A DNA stretch of 64,000 nt from an uncultured Tateyamaria sp. (GCF_947488715.1 NZ_CANLAG010000007.1:62001-126000); one strand, 5' to 3'. Shown: positions 16,915 to 25,923, numbered from the stretch's first letter. The notes: generated by a model not told the origin, from the letters alone. Made by a program: numbers and translations.

Positions 16915-17325
16915 TCAATATGTCATGCAAGCGGCGTTCAACAGCCCCACTGTGACCGATAGGCCAGCCAGTTTGATGCTAACGGCGATTTCGCCTTGTG
17001 TGATGCGTTCCGCTACAAGTGGGTAAAACCGCCGAAACACCAAGAACACTAATAGCTGGGCGATACCCGCGATAATGCCCCAGACAATGAAATCAATCAG
17101 GTTCACCGAGTTCGCAGCGGCGCTGGCAAGGGGTATCGAAAATCCCAAGAAAGCTGCGCTCAGTACAACTGATGCCGCGGCATTGTTTTCCTTGATCAAC
17201 GCGACTTCGTCGTTTGGTGTCATCCACATGTAGATCGACATGAAAATCATCAACAGGATCAATGCCGTCCCAAAATACATCAAGAACGGCGCGAGGCCAG
17301 TAAGTGTGGCGATCAGAGTGCTCAT
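16915..17325 (-). CDS. DUF350 membrane protein (YjfL-like)
   Basis: 136 residues with four predicted membrane helices in two pairs (about 10-33, 48-70, 78-97, 114-134), the usual DUF350 duplication. Conserved features include the NNAAASVVLSAAFLGFSIPLASA stretch. E. coli YjfL is the homologue and is also next to a DUF1190 gene. It lies 23 bases upstream of the DUF1190 gene and 13 bases downstream of the DUF2491 gene. Function unknown; it is probably a membrane partner of the PspA-linked system. Confidence 0.88.
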   Translation of the reverse strand: MSTLIATLTGLAPFLMYFGTALILLMIFMSIYMWMTPNDEVALIKENNAAASVVLSAAFLGFSIPLASAAANSVNLIDFIVWGIIAGIAQLLVFLVFRRFYPLVAERITQGEIAVSIKLAGLSVTVGLLNAACMTY

Positions 17326-17338
17326 CGTGGGTCCTTCC

Positions 17339-17983
17339 CTAAGTCACAAGAGAATGCATCGGAATTGCGCGACCGACAAGGTACGACACGGCCCTGTCAC
17401 CGTCTTCGGGCTCTTCCATGTTCACAAGAAGCATTTCATCAGAACCATCTTTCAAGCCCCTTCCAAAAAGCATGGCCGTTTGGAATACACTGCGCCCTTT
17501 TTGCGATTCCCTATTTTCATGAACGTCCTCAAAATATGTCATTGGGTCTTCGGCTGCATCACTATGGTTAAACCAAACACGCTGAAAAACGATAGCGCCG
17601 TCCTGCGTAGGCAAACTGAACTGTGCAGCGCTCATTTTCTGTTTCATTCCCGACCATTCATCGTCTTGCGAAATGTATCGCACGTCAAAAGCGTACCAGA
17701 GAACGATTTCATCGATCCGCTTGTCGGAAACACCATCACCGCCTTGGATCTGCAAAATGAAACGATCATCATCCGGGTAGAAGCGATGCAGAAAGGATTG
17801 CTCACCAAGATCGGAATACCCTTGTGCTACTATTCGCAAGTCTATTTCGGGGGAAACAAAAATAGAATCCTTACCGACGAGCTTCATTTCAACTGGATCA
17901 ATATGGAATGCTCGATCGATTGTCAGATTGGAAATCTCGGGAATGTTCTTGGTTGGTTTTCGACTAAACAGTGATCGAAACAT
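17339..17983 (-). CDS. DUF2491 protein (YjfK-like)
   Basis: 214 residues from the ATG at 17983, which gives MFRSLFSRKPTKN; the longer open frame upstream lies inside the channel gene and is rejected. The chain is soluble and acidic with QGGDGVSDKRIDEIVLWYAFD and a C-terminal VSYLVGRAI segment, as in E. coli YjfK. The start overlaps the end of the channel gene by 20 bases. No catalytic motif is recognised. Confidence 0.8.
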   Translation of the reverse strand: MFRSLFSRKPTKNIPEISNLTIDRAFHIDPVEMKLVGKDSIFVSPEIDLRIVAQGYSDLGEQSFLHRFYPDDDRFILQIQGGDGVSDKRIDEIVLWYAFDVRYISQDDEWSGMKQKMSAAQFSLPTQDGAIVFQRVWFNHSDAAEDPMTYFEDVHENRESQKGRSVFQTAMLFGRGLKDGSDEMLLVNMEEPEDGDRAVSYLVGRAIPMHSLVT

Positions 17984-19013
17984 CCGCCCCCTCAATCTTG
18001 TCGGAAATCTGCCCTGCCGACAGCCGTTCTTGGCACAGATAGTAGAATGTGCCACCAGCCATTAGCTGCGACGGGAATGGGGCAAATTCGAACTCGTCGC
18101 CGGAACTTTGACGCAACGAGATCAAAGTCGCTTCAGACGCGTAGAGTGCAGCTCGCAGGCTTGCCACCTCAACATTCGCGCCGACAGTTGCGGAATAAAC
18201 TGTGGCTCCGACATTTGCTGCCGACATTGCCATAAGTACCTGACCCGCGCCAGGATCCTGTGCTGCCCGCACCAGTGCTTCTGATGCATTTGAAACAATC
18301 GCTTCCAGACCGGCGAGTTTTGCCGCCCGACGCGCAGTATCCCTGTCTTCGAAGAACGCAGCGATGTGCAGTGTTTCGTTAAGCTCGCGAATAGCCAGGC
18401 ATGTGTTGAATGTCTCTGCATCCGAGTTTGCATAGACCATGACTTTCTCCGCGTTCGGGATCGCTGCCCGTTTCAACGACGACAGGGCGTCCAACCTGTC
18501 CGATTTCACCAACTTTACGCCTTCAGGCAAGTCGCCCTCGGTGCTGCTGGTCAGCAAAACAATGTCCTTGTCTCCGTCTTGGCCGGCAATAAGATTTTCA
18601 ATCATGACCGGCGTATGGTCACGGTTGTAGCCCACGATCACGGTCGCATGATGAAGAGTCTCGTAGCTGCCAAATCCATCTGCCATGCGCCTTATCCTTT
18701 CCACCATGCCGCCCGCCAGTCGTCCCAAAGCCGCCGAAAAGATCAGCAACGATCCCGGAAAAAACCAGAATGCAGCGATCATACGCCCCATTTGTGTTTG
18801 CGGCGACATATCTCCGTAACCCACTGTCGAGGCCGTCGTGGCCGCAAAGTAAACGTAGGTTGCCAAGCTTTCTGTGATCTCTGCTTCTCCGGCGAGCCGG
18901 AAAAAGACCCAAGAGACGACAAAAAACATCGCCGCGAAAACACTCAACAGCCACCACTTGAGATCCAACAGTTCACGATAAAATCGCGAAAGTAGTTTTG
19001 TCAGTATCGGCAA
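17964..19013 (-). CDS. Two-helix potassium-type ion channel with RCK-like cytoplasmic domain
   Basis: About 349 residues. Two membrane helices (about 20-40 and 75-97) flank a pore loop with the K+ selectivity filter TVGYGD (about residues 63-68). The cytoplasmic part resembles a TrkA-N/RCK domain (VIVGYN...VMIENLI...IVLLTSS...VKLVKSDRLD) followed by a second similar segment. The Rossmann glycines are altered (VGYNRDH), so nucleotide binding is uncertain. The start is a TTG at 19013 with a weak ribosome site, so the true start may differ. Channels of this type recur beside YjfK/YjfL genes, which suggests a gated ion flux tied to PspA-type stress. Confidence 0.8.
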   Translation of the reverse strand: MPILTKLLSRFYRELLDLKWWLLSVFAAMFFVVSWVFFRLAGEAEITESLATYVYFAATTASTVGYGDMSPQTQMGRMIAAFWFFPGSLLIFSAALGRLAGGMVERIRRMADGFGSYETLHHATVIVGYNRDHTPVMIENLIAGQDGDKDIVLLTSSTEGDLPEGVKLVKSDRLDALSSLKRAAIPNAEKVMVYANSDAETFNTCLAIRELNETLHIAAFFEDRDTARRAAKLAGLEAIVSNASEALVRAAQDPGAGQVLMAMSAANVGATVYSATVGANVEVASLRAALYASEATLISLRQSSGDEFEFAPFPSQLMAGGTFYYLCQERLSAGQISDKIEGADVSITV

Positions 19014-19042
19014 ATCTTCAAACCAGCGACCAATCGTGAGCG

Positions 19043-19071
19043 ATATTTGAACTAAAGCGACTGACTGTCAA
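19043..19071 (-). promoter_or_regulatory. Candidate sigma70 promoter for the channel-DUF operon
   Basis: On the minus strand TTGACA (19071-19066), a 17-base spacer and AAATAT (19048-19043) lie about 30 bases before the channel start. The -35 box is a perfect consensus; the -10 box is weaker. Confidence 0.45.
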
Positions 19072-19153
19072 ACACTTACAAGTGGTAGTCTGCCTTGAAA
19101 ATCATGATAAGCACACATACCCATAGGTAGACGCTTTTACGATGTGAGGGAAT

Positions 19154-19597
19154 ATGACCGAGAGCGAAGTCTCGTGGACGACCAGATCGCTTGCTGATGC
19201 GCTTATCAGGCTGGATCAAGGCAAGGGGTTTTCTATAAACCACATCGAAGATACCGATGTCTTGGAAGTTTCGGTTGCCACGGCTGGCGACTTTGTCCTG
19301 CACGTCGCTGTTGGTGCCGCACAGATCCTGACCTCAGCAATTCTTTGGCCACGCGACGCACAGGATGATCCCGAGGCGTTTGAATCGATGATGTTGCGCA
19401 ATCACAAAGCGCTGTTGCCTCTCTGTGCTTTGAGTATCGATAAGGTAGACGGTCGCGAGTTTTACGAATTGTTTGGAGCTGTCTCACGGAACGCTTCGCT
19501 TGACGAGATTGTGGAAGAGTTCTCGGTCATCGCTGAAAGCGCTCTAGAACTAGCGAGCGACATCGGGCCACGGACAGGTAAGGAGAGCGCAGCATGA
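19154..19597 (+). CDS. DUF2170 protein (YjfI-like)
   Basis: 147 residues, soluble, starting MTESEVSWTTRSLADAL with a GAGGGA ribosome site just upstream. Conserved stretches (GDFVLHVAVGAAQILTSAILWP, HKALLPLCALSID, YELFGAVS) match E. coli YjfI. It overlaps the PspA gene by four bases, the same order as yjfI-yjfJ in E. coli. The role is unknown; a regulator or adaptor for the PspA protein is the usual suggestion. Confidence 0.85.
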   Translation: MTESEVSWTTRSLADALIRLDQGKGFSINHIEDTDVLEVSVATAGDFVLHVAVGAAQILTSAILWPRDAQDDPEAFESMMLRNHKALLPLCALSIDKVDGREFYELFGAVSRNASLDEIVEEFSVIAESALELASDIGPRTGKESAA

Positions 19598-20265
19598 GTG
19601 TTTGGAGAAAACTCGTCACCGCCGTCAAAGGCGGAGCCAACGAAGCTGCCGAAGCTGTGGTGGATGCCAACCTGATGCGCATACTTGATCAAGAAATGCG
19701 GGAAGCAAAGGATGCAATCTCAAAGGCCCGAGACGAGAAGGCGCGGATGACTGCCAACAGGATTACCAAGGAGAAATCCGTCTCGGAAATGATGGCGGAA
19801 ATCGAAAGACGTACCAATGCTGCCCGCGCTGCCAAGCAAAACGGCGACGAACCTTTGGCGGTCGAGATCATCGAAAGCGTCTTGAAGCTGCGCGACAAAG
19901 TCGAGACCGACCAGGCGCTGGCCGGTCAATATCGCCAAACCGAAGAAGGCATGGAAGCAGCTCTCAAGCAATCGCACTCTCGCATCGAAACGCTTCAGCG
20001 AAAAATAGAGGCCGCCAAAGCAAATGAAGCCTTGATTGCGGCCCAGAAGGCCTCCGCAGTGGGCACAAACGCCTCTGGTGATCGTATGTCCAATGCCATG
20101 GCAAGCCTCGAACGGCTCGAACAAAAGCAGGCGCATCAGCAGGCCTTACTGGCCGCCGCCGAGGAGGAAGCCAAGTTGATCTCCGGCGAAGCTCTGGAAG
20201 ACAAAATCAAGGCATTGGAAAACCCCGCGCGCAACGATGTTCAAGCTCTCCTCGCAAAACTATGA
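19594..20265 (+). CDS. PspA/IM30 family protein (YjfJ-like)
   Basis: 223 residues, almost entirely helical coiled coil rich in Ala, Glu, Lys and Arg, as in PspA and Vipp1. The start MSVWRKLVTAVKGGANEAAEAVVD resembles the amphipathic membrane-binding helix of this family, and KDAISKARDEKARM...KSVSEMMAEIE follows the PspA hairpin pattern. These proteins form ESCRT-III-like polymers on the inner membrane to repair leaks. No PspF activator or PspB/C is nearby, so it belongs to the YjfJ branch associated with DUF2170, DUF350 and ATP-grasp genes. Confidence 0.9.
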   Translation: MSVWRKLVTAVKGGANEAAEAVVDANLMRILDQEMREAKDAISKARDEKARMTANRITKEKSVSEMMAEIERRTNAARAAKQNGDEPLAVEIIESVLKLRDKVETDQALAGQYRQTEEGMEAALKQSHSRIETLQRKIEAAKANEALIAAQKASAVGTNASGDRMSNAMASLERLEQKQAHQQALLAAAEEEAKLISGEALEDKIKALENPARNDVQALLAKL

Positions 20266-20268
20266 CCT

Positions 20269-21438
20269 ATGCGCCGCATTGACCTGCCCGAACGGCCCGG
20301 CTGGCAGACGCTGGCTGAAAAACTCGGTTTCGGCTTTCACTCTATGTACGGCGCACCCTACTGGGATGAAACCCGGGCCTACTGTTTCACGCTAGAACAG
20401 ATAGAAAATGACTTAGAAGATCCAACAACCGAGCTATGGCAAATGTGTCTGGAGCTTGTGGCCCACGTCGTTGCTGACCCTGCTCTCATGCACAGGTTGG
20501 CAATCCCCGAACCTTTTCATCAATGGATTGCGGAAAGTTGGCGCCGTGGTGATCCAACGCTCTACGGGCGGTTTGATTTCCATTACGATGGCACTGGCCC
20601 TGCCAAGATGCTTGAATTCAATGCGGACACCCCGACGGCGCTATATGAGACGGGTTTTTTCCAATGGATTTGGTTAGAACAACAGATTCAAGCAGGCGTG
20701 CTACCTGAAGGAGCCGACCAGTTTAACTCTGTTCAGGATGCCCTGATTACACGGTTACAAAAAGTATTTGCCCCCGGATATCACCTGCACTTCGCCAGTG
20801 TGAAAGATCATGAAGAGGAGCGGGCAACGGTACTCTATTTGGAAGATTGCGCAAAGCAAGCTGGTTTGGTGCCCAAATTTGTAGCGATGGAAGATATTGG
20901 GCTGGATCATCAAGGGCGGTTTGCTGACAGCGACAACATCGTCATTGACACGATATTCAAACTTTACCCATGGGAAGATATGTTTCGTGAACAGTTCGGG
21001 CCTGCGCTTCCATTTGCACCACAACGTTGGATCGAACCGCCATGGAAAGCCATTTTGTCGAACAAGGGTATTCTTCCGTTGCTGTGGGAGATGTTCCCAA
21101 ATCACCCTAACCTTTTGCCCAGCTGGTTCGCTGACAATGCGCCGGATGGGGTAACTTCGATGGCCTACGTCGAAAAGCCTTTGTTTAGTCGTGAAGGTGC
21201 AAACATCAAAGTCGTTCGCCCCGATAAACCTGTTTTGGAAACCGAAGGACAGTACGGTGCCGAAGGAAGCATACTACAGCAGTACTGGCCTGCCGCGAAA
21301 TTCGATCGTGATCATATGATGATAGGGTCTTGGTTGATAGGAGACACAGCGTGCGGCCTTTGCATTAGGGAAGACAAGGCGGAAGTCACTCAAGATTTGT
21401 CCCGTTTTGTTCCACATTTCATCAACACTGCCACTTAA
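20269..21438 (+). CDS. Glutathionylspermidine synthase-like ATP-grasp ligase (YgiC/YjfC)
   Basis: 389 residues. The N-terminal MYGAPYWDETRAYCFTLEQIE, the ATP-grasp segment FHYDGTGPAKMLEFNADTPTALYE, and KPLFSREGANIKVV are diagnostic of the YgiC/YjfC group. Unlike the bifunctional Gss of E. coli it has no N-terminal amidase domain. The reaction is presumably ATP-driven amide bond formation between a carboxylate and an amine, but the substrate of YgiC/YjfC proteins is not known. It starts three bases after the PspA stop. A weak stem (CTCTA...TAGAG at about 21441-21460) follows the stop. Confidence 0.9.
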   Translation: MRRIDLPERPGWQTLAEKLGFGFHSMYGAPYWDETRAYCFTLEQIENDLEDPTTELWQMCLELVAHVVADPALMHRLAIPEPFHQWIAESWRRGDPTLYGRFDFHYDGTGPAKMLEFNADTPTALYETGFFQWIWLEQQIQAGVLPEGADQFNSVQDALITRLQKVFAPGYHLHFASVKDHEEERATVLYLEDCAKQAGLVPKFVAMEDIGLDHQGRFADSDNIVIDTIFKLYPWEDMFREQFGPALPFAPQRWIEPPWKAILSNKGILPLLWEMFPNHPNLLPSWFADNAPDGVTSMAYVEKPLFSREGANIKVVRPDKPVLETEGQYGAEGSILQQYWPAAKFDRDHMMIGSWLIGDTACGLCIREDKAEVTQDLSRFVPHFINTAT

Positions 21439-21634
21439 CCTCTACAATTCTGTATAGAGACGCAAACGAGGTGTTAGCCGCCATCGGCGCACTTGAAGCG
21501 AATGGGCGGTTTGTGTGCACAGCCGCCGTTGGTCACTGCTCCTTTGTGACGACCGCACATTAAGCCGGATCGACACTTACCCAAGGTCCGTTCTGAGCCC
21601 AACTTGCACGATACTACAGGTGAAAAAAATCTAT

Positions 21635-21934
21635 TCATTCCTCTAAGTCAGGAACGAACCAAAGTGCTTTCCAACCAAGGCTGTCTTTTGGAAGCATCTT
21701 TTTCATGTGCGGACCGATGCCAAGCGGACCCAAGAAAACCAAAACTCCGCACATGGCGAAAAAGGTCAATACAAGTACTAAATTTCGAACAATTTCAGTC
21801 ATTTCCGTGAACAGAGTGTCGCTTAAGGCTGCTGCCAGAAAGACCAAAGCACTTCCGAACGAAAGCGCGAAGGCGATCAAAAGACTGCGTTTGTTTTCCT
21901 TTTTGGTCACTCGCTTGCTTTCCAACAATGCCAT
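21635..21934 (-). CDS. Small two-helix membrane protein, hypothetical
   Basis: 99 residues with a basic N-terminus (MALLESKRVTKKENKR) and two hydrophobic helices (about 17-38 and 50-72), then a short hydrophilic tail. Topology by positive-inside rule puts both ends in the cytoplasm. No family is recognised. It stands alone between the PspA locus and the hydrolase operon, so coding status rests mainly on the clean membrane pattern. Confidence 0.45.
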   Translation of the reverse strand: MALLESKRVTKKENKRSLLIAFALSFGSALVFLAAALSDTLFTEMTEIVRNLVLVLTFFAMCGVLVFLGPLGIGPHMKKMLPKDSLGWKALWFVPDLEE

Positions 21935-22184
21935 CGGCTTCGCACAATACCTGCATGCATGTCATCATTTTTCAATGGCGGTTTTGTCCCGCTGATCCGC
22001 CATTCATCCTGATGAAATGGTGTGCTTGGGGATCAATGTCCGGTATGTGGCGCGCTGGCGCTGTTCCGAACCGTTGCCACATGTTAGCTTTGAACCGTCC
22101 CGAAGGGATAAACTGTCGAACTGGGGATGAGTGCTGCGGCGCCGCCAATGACGGGTGTGTGTCGCAACCACCGTTTAGTTGCTT

Positions 22185-22210
22185 GGCGCGGCAGGTTGAT
22201 CTGCCGCGCC
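22185..22210 (-). terminator. Terminator hairpin after the epoxide-hydrolase-like gene
   Basis: GGCGCGGCAG (22185-22194) and CTGCCGCGCC (22201-22210) make a perfect 10-bp stem with a 6-base loop, seven bases beyond the stop codon at 22217. Downstream on the minus strand there is no strong T-run. Confidence 0.55.
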
Positions 22211-22216
22211 GGTGCA

Positions 22217-23137
22217 TTAGTGCCGTTTGAAGAAATCGTCCAAGGTCGCTGAGAGTTCTTCAGGCCGCGTCTCGGCAATCCAGTGGCCACTGTCGAAGGC
22301 CCGACCTTCAACGGTCGTTGCCAATGGGGCCAGCATGTCACGCACGTACGGTACCGGTGACAGCCGTCCGGCGTTCAGCCCCAGCACTGGCATTTCCAGC
22401 CGGGTTTCCATGAACGCTTTGTTGTCCTCCGCATCCTGAGCGAAGGCGCGGTACCAGTTGAACCCTGCTGCCGCCGTCAGAGGGTCGCTGTAGGCACCCA
22501 CCGTGATCGCGATCTCGGTTTCGGTGATCCCGCCCGCACCTGCATCGAATTTTTGCAAGAACGCGCCGTAGTAAAACGCTTCGCGACCAGCGGTCAAAAC
22601 CTCCGGGACATTGCCTTGGGCCGCATGGAAGGCAAAGTGCCAAGCGCGCGGATCGACGGAGATTGCATCAAAGGTCGGTGTGCCCGGAATGGGGACGTCG
22701 ATAATCGTGACTGTGGTGGTGGCTTCGGGGAACTGGCTCGCAAACGCAAAAGCCGTCATCCCGCCGATATCGTGGCCAACGATGTTGGCGCTGCTGATGT
22801 CGAGTTCGTCCATGAGCGCCATGATGTCCGCCGCCATAGTGGTTTTTTCATACCCACCCTCAGGCTTATCCGATTGTCCCACCCCGCGTAGATCAACGGC
22901 GATCACGTCATAGTCGGCGGACAAGAGCGGCATAACCTCGACCCAGGACGCCCAGGTTTGAGGCCAGCCATGCATCAAGATGACCGTTTCGCCGGGGCCG
23001 CCGTCGCGCACATAGTGCAGGTTCACTTCTGCCGAGGTCATACGCGCACTTTCAAATCCTTGCGGAATGGTGGCATCGGCCAGGACTGCGGATGCGGACA
23101 AGGCTAAGACAGCGGCTGAGTGCATAAGATGTTTCAT
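22217..23137 (-). CDS. Secreted alpha/beta hydrolase, epoxide hydrolase-like
   Basis: 306 residues with a Sec signal peptide (MKHLMHSAAVLALSASAVLA). The oxyanion motif HGWPQ and nucleophile elbow VGHDIGG, with Asp as nucleophile, are those of epoxide hydrolases and haloalkane dehalogenases. The terminal catalytic His is in SGHWIAETRPEEL. Export to the periplasm is unusual for soluble epoxide hydrolases but known in proteobacterial homologues. It is the last gene of a three-gene operon with a TIM-barrel protein and a GST. Confidence 0.85.
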   Translation of the reverse strand: MKHLMHSAAVLALSASAVLADATIPQGFESARMTSAEVNLHYVRDGGPGETVILMHGWPQTWASWVEVMPLLSADYDVIAVDLRGVGQSDKPEGGYEKTTMAADIMALMDELDISSANIVGHDIGGMTAFAFASQFPEATTTVTIIDVPIPGTPTFDAISVDPRAWHFAFHAAQGNVPEVLTAGREAFYYGAFLQKFDAGAGGITETEIAITVGAYSDPLTAAAGFNWYRAFAQDAEDNKAFMETRLEMPVLGLNAGRLSPVPYVRDMLAPLATTVEGRAFDSGHWIAETRPEELSATLDDFFKRH

Positions 23138-23177
23138 AGGTTCGTTTCCTTTGTTTTCTTGGATTAATGGTCTTGGC

Positions 23178-24089
23178 TCAGAGCCAGTCGTTCAGGTTTT
23201 GACCCGCAACGCGGCCGACATCTTTGGCCGGCAGCGCGTCCATCACGTCAGAGAAGAGCTCAGGACCAACAGAGTTGAAGCCGCCGATGTCCTTGAGAAT
23301 TTGCACCGTTGTCCGGAGGTCAAAATCGCCGTCTCCCGGCAGCAGACGATGGTGCAGAAGATCGTTATACAGATCGCCCCGCAGTGCTGACTTGGCGTCG
23401 ACCATCTGTACGTCGAAAATCTTGTGCCCGTGAATCGTCCGCAGCAGGTCATGGTCGGGGTCAGACCGCCAAAAATGCCAGGTATCAAAGTTGAGACCAA
23501 GGTTGTCGCGGTCCACGGCACGCACAAGATCCCAGCCTTCGGCAAGTGTTTCGATCGACGATACAGGCATCGGCTCAAGCCCGAGGCGCAATCCACGTGC
23601 CTGCGCCCGATCTGCAAAGCCACCCAAGGCGTCGATCAGGGCGGTCCGTTCATGCTCCACCCCCAGGCCTTCGACCACGTTAATCTGGGTGGCGCCAAGC
23701 ACATCGACCATCTCAAAGATATCTGCCTCGGAGTGGTCCAGAAAGGCCTGAACATCGTCCGGCATGCCCTCAGGAATTGAGAAATTCGGAGCCCATTGGA
23801 CAAAGGGGTCCACAATGGCCGCGTGGACACCTGCATCATCGTGTCGGCGGCGAATGTCTGCGTTGCTCAGCCCTTGGTCGCGCCAGATTTTGAAATCAAT
23901 CGGAAAGATCGACATGGTATCAAAGCCCCCCTCGGTGGCGGCGATGAGGCGGTCATCGAGTGACTTGTTGCGGACATTTGCGGCCCACAAGACGCGACGT
24001 TGAACTGTGTTGGTCATGGCGAAACTCGGTTTGAAGAGAGTGGCGGCAGCGGTGGTCGCAGCCGACGACAGGAATGTCCGGCGGTTCAT
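23178..24089 (-). CDS. Exported xylose-isomerase-like TIM-barrel protein
   Basis: 303 residues from the ATG at 24089. The N-terminus MNRRTFLSSAATTAAATLF is a twin-arginine-type signal. The body is an AP-endonuclease-2/sugar phosphate isomerase-epimerase fold: GLRLGLEPMPVSS, GLNFDTWHFWRS, FDVQMVD, GDGDFDL, with Glu, Asp, His and Glu positions that could bind a divalent metal. The longer open frame upstream to 24260 lies inside the GST gene and is rejected. The substrate may be a sugar, inositol or similar polyol. Confidence 0.85.
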   Translation of the reverse strand: MNRRTFLSSAATTAAATLFKPSFAMTNTVQRRVLWAANVRNKSLDDRLIAATEGGFDTMSIFPIDFKIWRDQGLSNADIRRRHDDAGVHAAIVDPFVQWAPNFSIPEGMPDDVQAFLDHSEADIFEMVDVLGATQINVVEGLGVEHERTALIDALGGFADRAQARGLRLGLEPMPVSSIETLAEGWDLVRAVDRDNLGLNFDTWHFWRSDPDHDLLRTIHGHKIFDVQMVDAKSALRGDLYNDLLHHRLLPGDGDFDLRTTVQILKDIGGFNSVGPELFSDVMDALPAKDVGRVAGQNLNDWL

Positions 24090-24100
24090 CTGCACGGCTC

Positions 24101-24739
24101 CTATGCCGCGTGCGGATCGGCGATGGCGTCGAGCTTGGCAAAGGCCCGTTTGACCGCTGGGCGCGCTTCGATCTGGGCAACCCAGGCACGGGTATGGGGC
24201 AAATCCGGCAGACGATCCGCGGCAACCCGATCCAGATAGATCAGCCCGCCCCGCGCCCATGGAAAGACCATCATGTCCGCTATGGTGTAGTCTGCACCGC
24301 CAAGATATGCGCTCTCGGCCAACCGGCCCTCAAGGACTGTGAACAGGCGGAGCGTTTCGGCCAAATACCGTTCGATGGCTGTGGGCAGCTTTTCATCGAG
24401 CATCAGAAAGTGCCCCCACTGTCCGATCATCGGTCCCAGTCCGCCCACCTGCCAGAAACTCCAGGCAAGTGTGTCGGCGCGGGATTGACCGCCATCTGGC
24501 AGGAACCGGCCGTGTTTTTCCGCGAGGTGCAGCAGAATGGCACCTGACTCAAACAGCGACACGCTTGCATCGCTCAACACCGGGATTTTGGCGTTTGGGT
24601 TGACCTTCAAGAACGCCGGATCGGTCTGCTCGCCGCGCTCGATATTGATTGGCACCAAGTCGTAGGGAACCCCCAGCTCTTCGAGCATAATGGCGGGTTT
24701 CTGGCCGTTTGGTGTGTTCCAGGCATAAAGCGTCGTCAT
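24101..24739 (-). CDS. Glutathione S-transferase (Nu/YfcG-YghU-like)
   Basis: 212 residues. The N-terminal thioredoxin-like domain begins MTTLYAWNTPNGQKPAIMLEELG; the TPNG-K motif is typical of the Ure2p-like Nu class (YfcG, YghU), where Thr and Asn bind glutathione. IPVLSD and FESGAILLHLAEK are the glutathione-contact motifs. The C-terminal helical domain contains YTIADMMVFPW, the N-capping box. It is the first gene of the operon and is divergent from a LysR gene. Confidence 0.9.
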   Translation of the reverse strand: MTTLYAWNTPNGQKPAIMLEELGVPYDLVPINIERGEQTDPAFLKVNPNAKIPVLSDASVSLFESGAILLHLAEKHGRFLPDGGQSRADTLAWSFWQVGGLGPMIGQWGHFLMLDEKLPTAIERYLAETLRLFTVLEGRLAESAYLGGADYTIADMMVFPWARGGLIYLDRVAADRLPDLPHTRAWVAQIEARPAVKRAFAKLDAIADPHAA

Positions 24740-24809
24740 TGTTTTTCTCCAACGTGTGTTTGCGTTGAGAGAAAGCTATGCGACATCGCCAGCTGGCATT
24801 AGTCGGTCA

Positions 24810-24826
24810 ATTTAGATATTATAAAT
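24810..24826. promoter_or_regulatory. Candidate LysR operator between GST operon and LysR gene
   Basis: ATTTA (24810-24814), seven bases, TAAAT (24822-24826): an A/T-rich palindrome with T-N11-A character in the 89-base divergent spacer. It overlaps the expected promoter region of the LysR gene. Confidence 0.35.
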
Positions 24827-24828
24827 CC

Positions 24829-25737
24829 ATGAATGAATTAATCGACGCTTCGCTTTCGGATCTCGCCTTGCTGGTGCGTGTCAAGGACAACGGCGGTTTC
24901 AGTGCCGCCGCGCGGATCACCAAAATACCGCAACCCACAGTCAGCCGCCGGATCGCGACCCTGGAAGAGCGCGTTGGGGTTCGCCTGTTCAATCGCACAA
25001 CACGCAGCGTTGTCCTGACCGAAGCGGGCGAACGCGTGTACCGGCATGCCAAGCAAATGTTGGAGCAAGCCGAGGCTGTCGCCACAGCCTTGGAAGAGAT
25101 GAACGCGCGACCATCCGGGACGTTGCGCCTGACTTGCCCGGTTATCATCGGGCAGTGCCTGATCAATGAGGTTCTGGCGCAATATATCGCAACTTACCCA
25201 GAGGTGCGGATCAAGCTCGAAGCGACGGCGCGGCGGGTCGATCTGATTGAGGAAGGGTACGACATTGCGATCCGCGTGGGGGAGCTGCCGGACTCTGGCT
25301 TGGCCATGACCCCACTTGGGGCCGCAGAGACGGCATTTTTTGCAACGCCCGACTATCTTGCAGAAGCCACGGCCATCAAAGACCCGAAAGACTTGCCCGC
25401 GCATCCCCTGTTTCTCTTTTCCGGCACGCTGGAGCCATCTGTCTTGCAGTTCTCGCGCGCAGACAAAAAGATGACGGCGGAGCTGGAGCCTCGATTTGCC
25501 TGCAATGATGTGACACCAATCCTGAATGCGACGCTGCGAAATTCGGGGCTCGCGCAATTGCCGCGCTTTGCGGTTCAACGCGAATTGAGCACCGGCGATC
25601 TGGTCGAAGTCCTGCCGAATTGGCGATTGCCAGCTGCCGACATCAACGCACTGACACCGTCGTTTCGCGGCTCATCCCCTGCAGTGAAGGCGTTCCTTGC
25701 AATGGCAAAAGAAGGCGTCAGGAACCTGCTTCAATGA
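24829..25737 (+). CDS. LysR-family transcriptional regulator
   Basis: 302 residues from the ATG at 24829 (MNELIDASLSDLALLVRV). The helix-turn-helix GGFSAAARITKIPQPTVSRRIATLEERVGVRLFNRTTRSV is typical, and the PBP2 effector domain follows to the end. An earlier in-frame start at 24778 would overlap the putative operator and is less likely. The gene diverges from the GST/TIM-barrel/hydrolase operon and probably controls it. Confidence 0.88.
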   Translation: MNELIDASLSDLALLVRVKDNGGFSAAARITKIPQPTVSRRIATLEERVGVRLFNRTTRSVVLTEAGERVYRHAKQMLEQAEAVATALEEMNARPSGTLRLTCPVIIGQCLINEVLAQYIATYPEVRIKLEATARRVDLIEEGYDIAIRVGELPDSGLAMTPLGAAETAFFATPDYLAEATAIKDPKDLPAHPLFLFSGTLEPSVLQFSRADKKMTAELEPRFACNDVTPILNATLRNSGLAQLPRFAVQRELSTGDLVEVLPNWRLPAADINALTPSFRGSSPAVKAFLAMAKEGVRNLLQ

Positions 25738-25923
25738 ACTTCGCTATGCAGCATAGCAGTCGGAAAACTGATCCTTGTGCTCGGCGCCGCGAAGAACCTG
25801 GTGGCAAATAGCGGGTGAAGGGCTGGATGGCCGTTCCGGTCGTTGCCCGTCCGTACCGTTTTTCCATGTGGTTGCTGCAAGACAAATCGCCGGAACCATC
25901 GGATGTACGGCGGCGCGCGGGCG

